NCBI RefSeq assembly: GCF_004786095.1
Contig: NZ_RHPJ01000001.1
Coordinates: forward strand, 62,001-126,000
Direction: 5' to 3'
DNA from: Serinibacter arcticus
Lineage (GTDB): Bacteria > Actinomycetota > Actinomycetes > Actinomycetales > Beutenbergiaceae
DNA: 64,000 bases
Shown here: positions 63,532 to 64,000 of the stretch, piece by piece
Position numbering within the stretch: position 1 is the first letter of the stretch
How the letters are laid out: each line of letters begins with the position of its first letter
Notes under the pieces: generated by a model
What the model saw: the letters and a program-made list of their open reading frames with translations, nothing else
Database searches by the model: none
What the model was told of the DNA's origin: nothing
Position numbers and translations under genes: made by a program

Positions 63532-64000
63532 CTAGAGCACGACGGTCGCGTACGAGCCGACCTGGTCGAACCCCACGCGGCGGTACACGGCCCTGGCCGT
63601 GGCGTTGTAGTCGTTGACGTAGAGCGAGACGGTCCGCGCCCCGAGCGCGTAGGCGTGCTCGACGACGGCGGCGGTCCCGGCGGCGCCCAGCCCGTGCCCG
63701 CGCAGGTCGGGGTGCGTCCAGACCCCCTGCACCTGGGCGACGCCGAGCGCGAACGCCCCGATCTCGGCCTTGAACTCCACGCGCGGACCGTCGGGACCCT
63801 GGCCGATCCGCACGAACGAGCGCCCGCCGTCGATCAGCTGGCGCACGCGCGCGGCGTAGGCGCCGGAGCTGCCCAGCGGCGAGTAGCCGTACTCCTCCGT
63901 GAACATGGCCACGCTCGCCGGCAGCACGAGCTCCAGCTCGTCCATCACGGCGGGCCGCACCGACGGATCGGCGTCGACGGCCGGCGTGCCGGTGATCGCG
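63532..64000 (-). CDS. GNAT N-acetyltransferase with DUF4081-type N-terminus, C-terminal part (runs off right edge)
   Basis: The frame is open to the window edge, so only the C-terminal 155 residues are present. They include DELELVLPASVAMFTEEYG, typical of the actinobacterial DUF4081-GNAT family, and the acetyl-CoA loop DLRGHGLGAAGTAAVV. Apparent starts inside the window are not the true start, because conserved sequence continues upstream. The gene lies 31 bases upstream of proS on the same strand. Confidence 0.85.
   Translation of the reverse strand, partial: AITGTPAVDADPSVRPAVMDELELVLPASVAMFTEEYGYSPLGSSGAYAARVRQLIDGGRSFVRIGQGPDGPRVEFKAEIGAFALGVAQVQGVWTHPDLRGHGLGAAGTAAVVEHAYALGARTVSLYVNDYNATARAVYRRVGFDQVGSYATVVL

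Noticed and set aside
1-64000. tRNA, rRNA, prophage, insertion sequence or defence genes
   Set aside because: No such gene was seen. All long genes match conserved core families and composition is uniform throughout.

Overview
This window is a chromosomal segment of a very GC-rich actinobacterium. The evidence is strong codon bias to G/C at third positions, many GTG starts, genes preceded directly by a -10 hexamer with no ribosome binding site (leaderless genes), SOS boxes of the TCGAAC-N4-GTTCGA type, and families typical of Actinobacteria (DUF3040, DUF3046, DUF5302, PAC2, YbjN, ClgR, LysM protein next to lexA). Gene order resembles the recA/lexA and nusA/infB neighbourhoods of Mycobacterium and Corynebacterium. 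A Micrococcales member (Cellulomonas/Georgenia-like) is my guess, with low confidence.

Layout. 1-1.8 kb: start of the division and cell wall (dcw) cluster on the minus strand (rsmH partial, mraZ with a 10-bp-period operator) and a DUF3040 membrane protein. 1.9-4.4 kb: dinB and a divergent spermidine-synthase-like gene sharing one LexA box; cspA. 4.5-9.6 kb: PAC2 protein, HelD helicase, serA, DUF5302. 9.7-12 kb: nrdR, SOS-type LysM protein, lexA. 12-15 kb: ldh, dinG. 15-22.8 kb: hflX, an RsmC-like methyltransferase, dapF-miaA, an EEP-family hydrolase, two YbjN proteins and miaB. 22.9-26.4 kb: gluABCD glutamate-type ABC importer with hairpins between genes. 26.5-28.8 kb: recX, recA, DUF3046. 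28.9-35 kb: lhr and nei overlapping. 35.1-42.6 kb: clgR, pncC, pgsA, ftsK, rnj, dapA. 42.7-48.1 kb: D,D-carboxypeptidase, GNAT, TPR protein, dapB, SDR, M16 peptidase. 48.1-53.7 kb: pnp, rpsO, ribF, alpha/beta hydrolase, truB. 53.7-59.1 kb: rbfA, infB, ylxR, nusA, rimP. 59.1-64 kb: DUF4439 lipoprotein, two tandem paralogous membrane proteins, proS and a truncated GNAT gene.

The themes are DNA repair and the SOS response (lexA, recA, recX, dinB, dinG, lhr, nei, LysM inhibitor), translation and RNA processing (rimP-nusA-ylxR-infB-rbfA-truB, pnp, rnj, rpsO, hflX, miaA, miaB, helD), lysine/diaminopimelate synthesis (dapA, dapB, dapF) and cell wall or division. I saw no tRNA or rRNA gene, insertion sequence, prophage, CRISPR array or defence island. 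The window is conserved core genome. The points most worth a second look are regulatory (shared LexA box, multi-box lexA promoter, MraZ repeats, leaderless promoters), a truB gene with no usual start codon, and uncharacterised paired paralogs.
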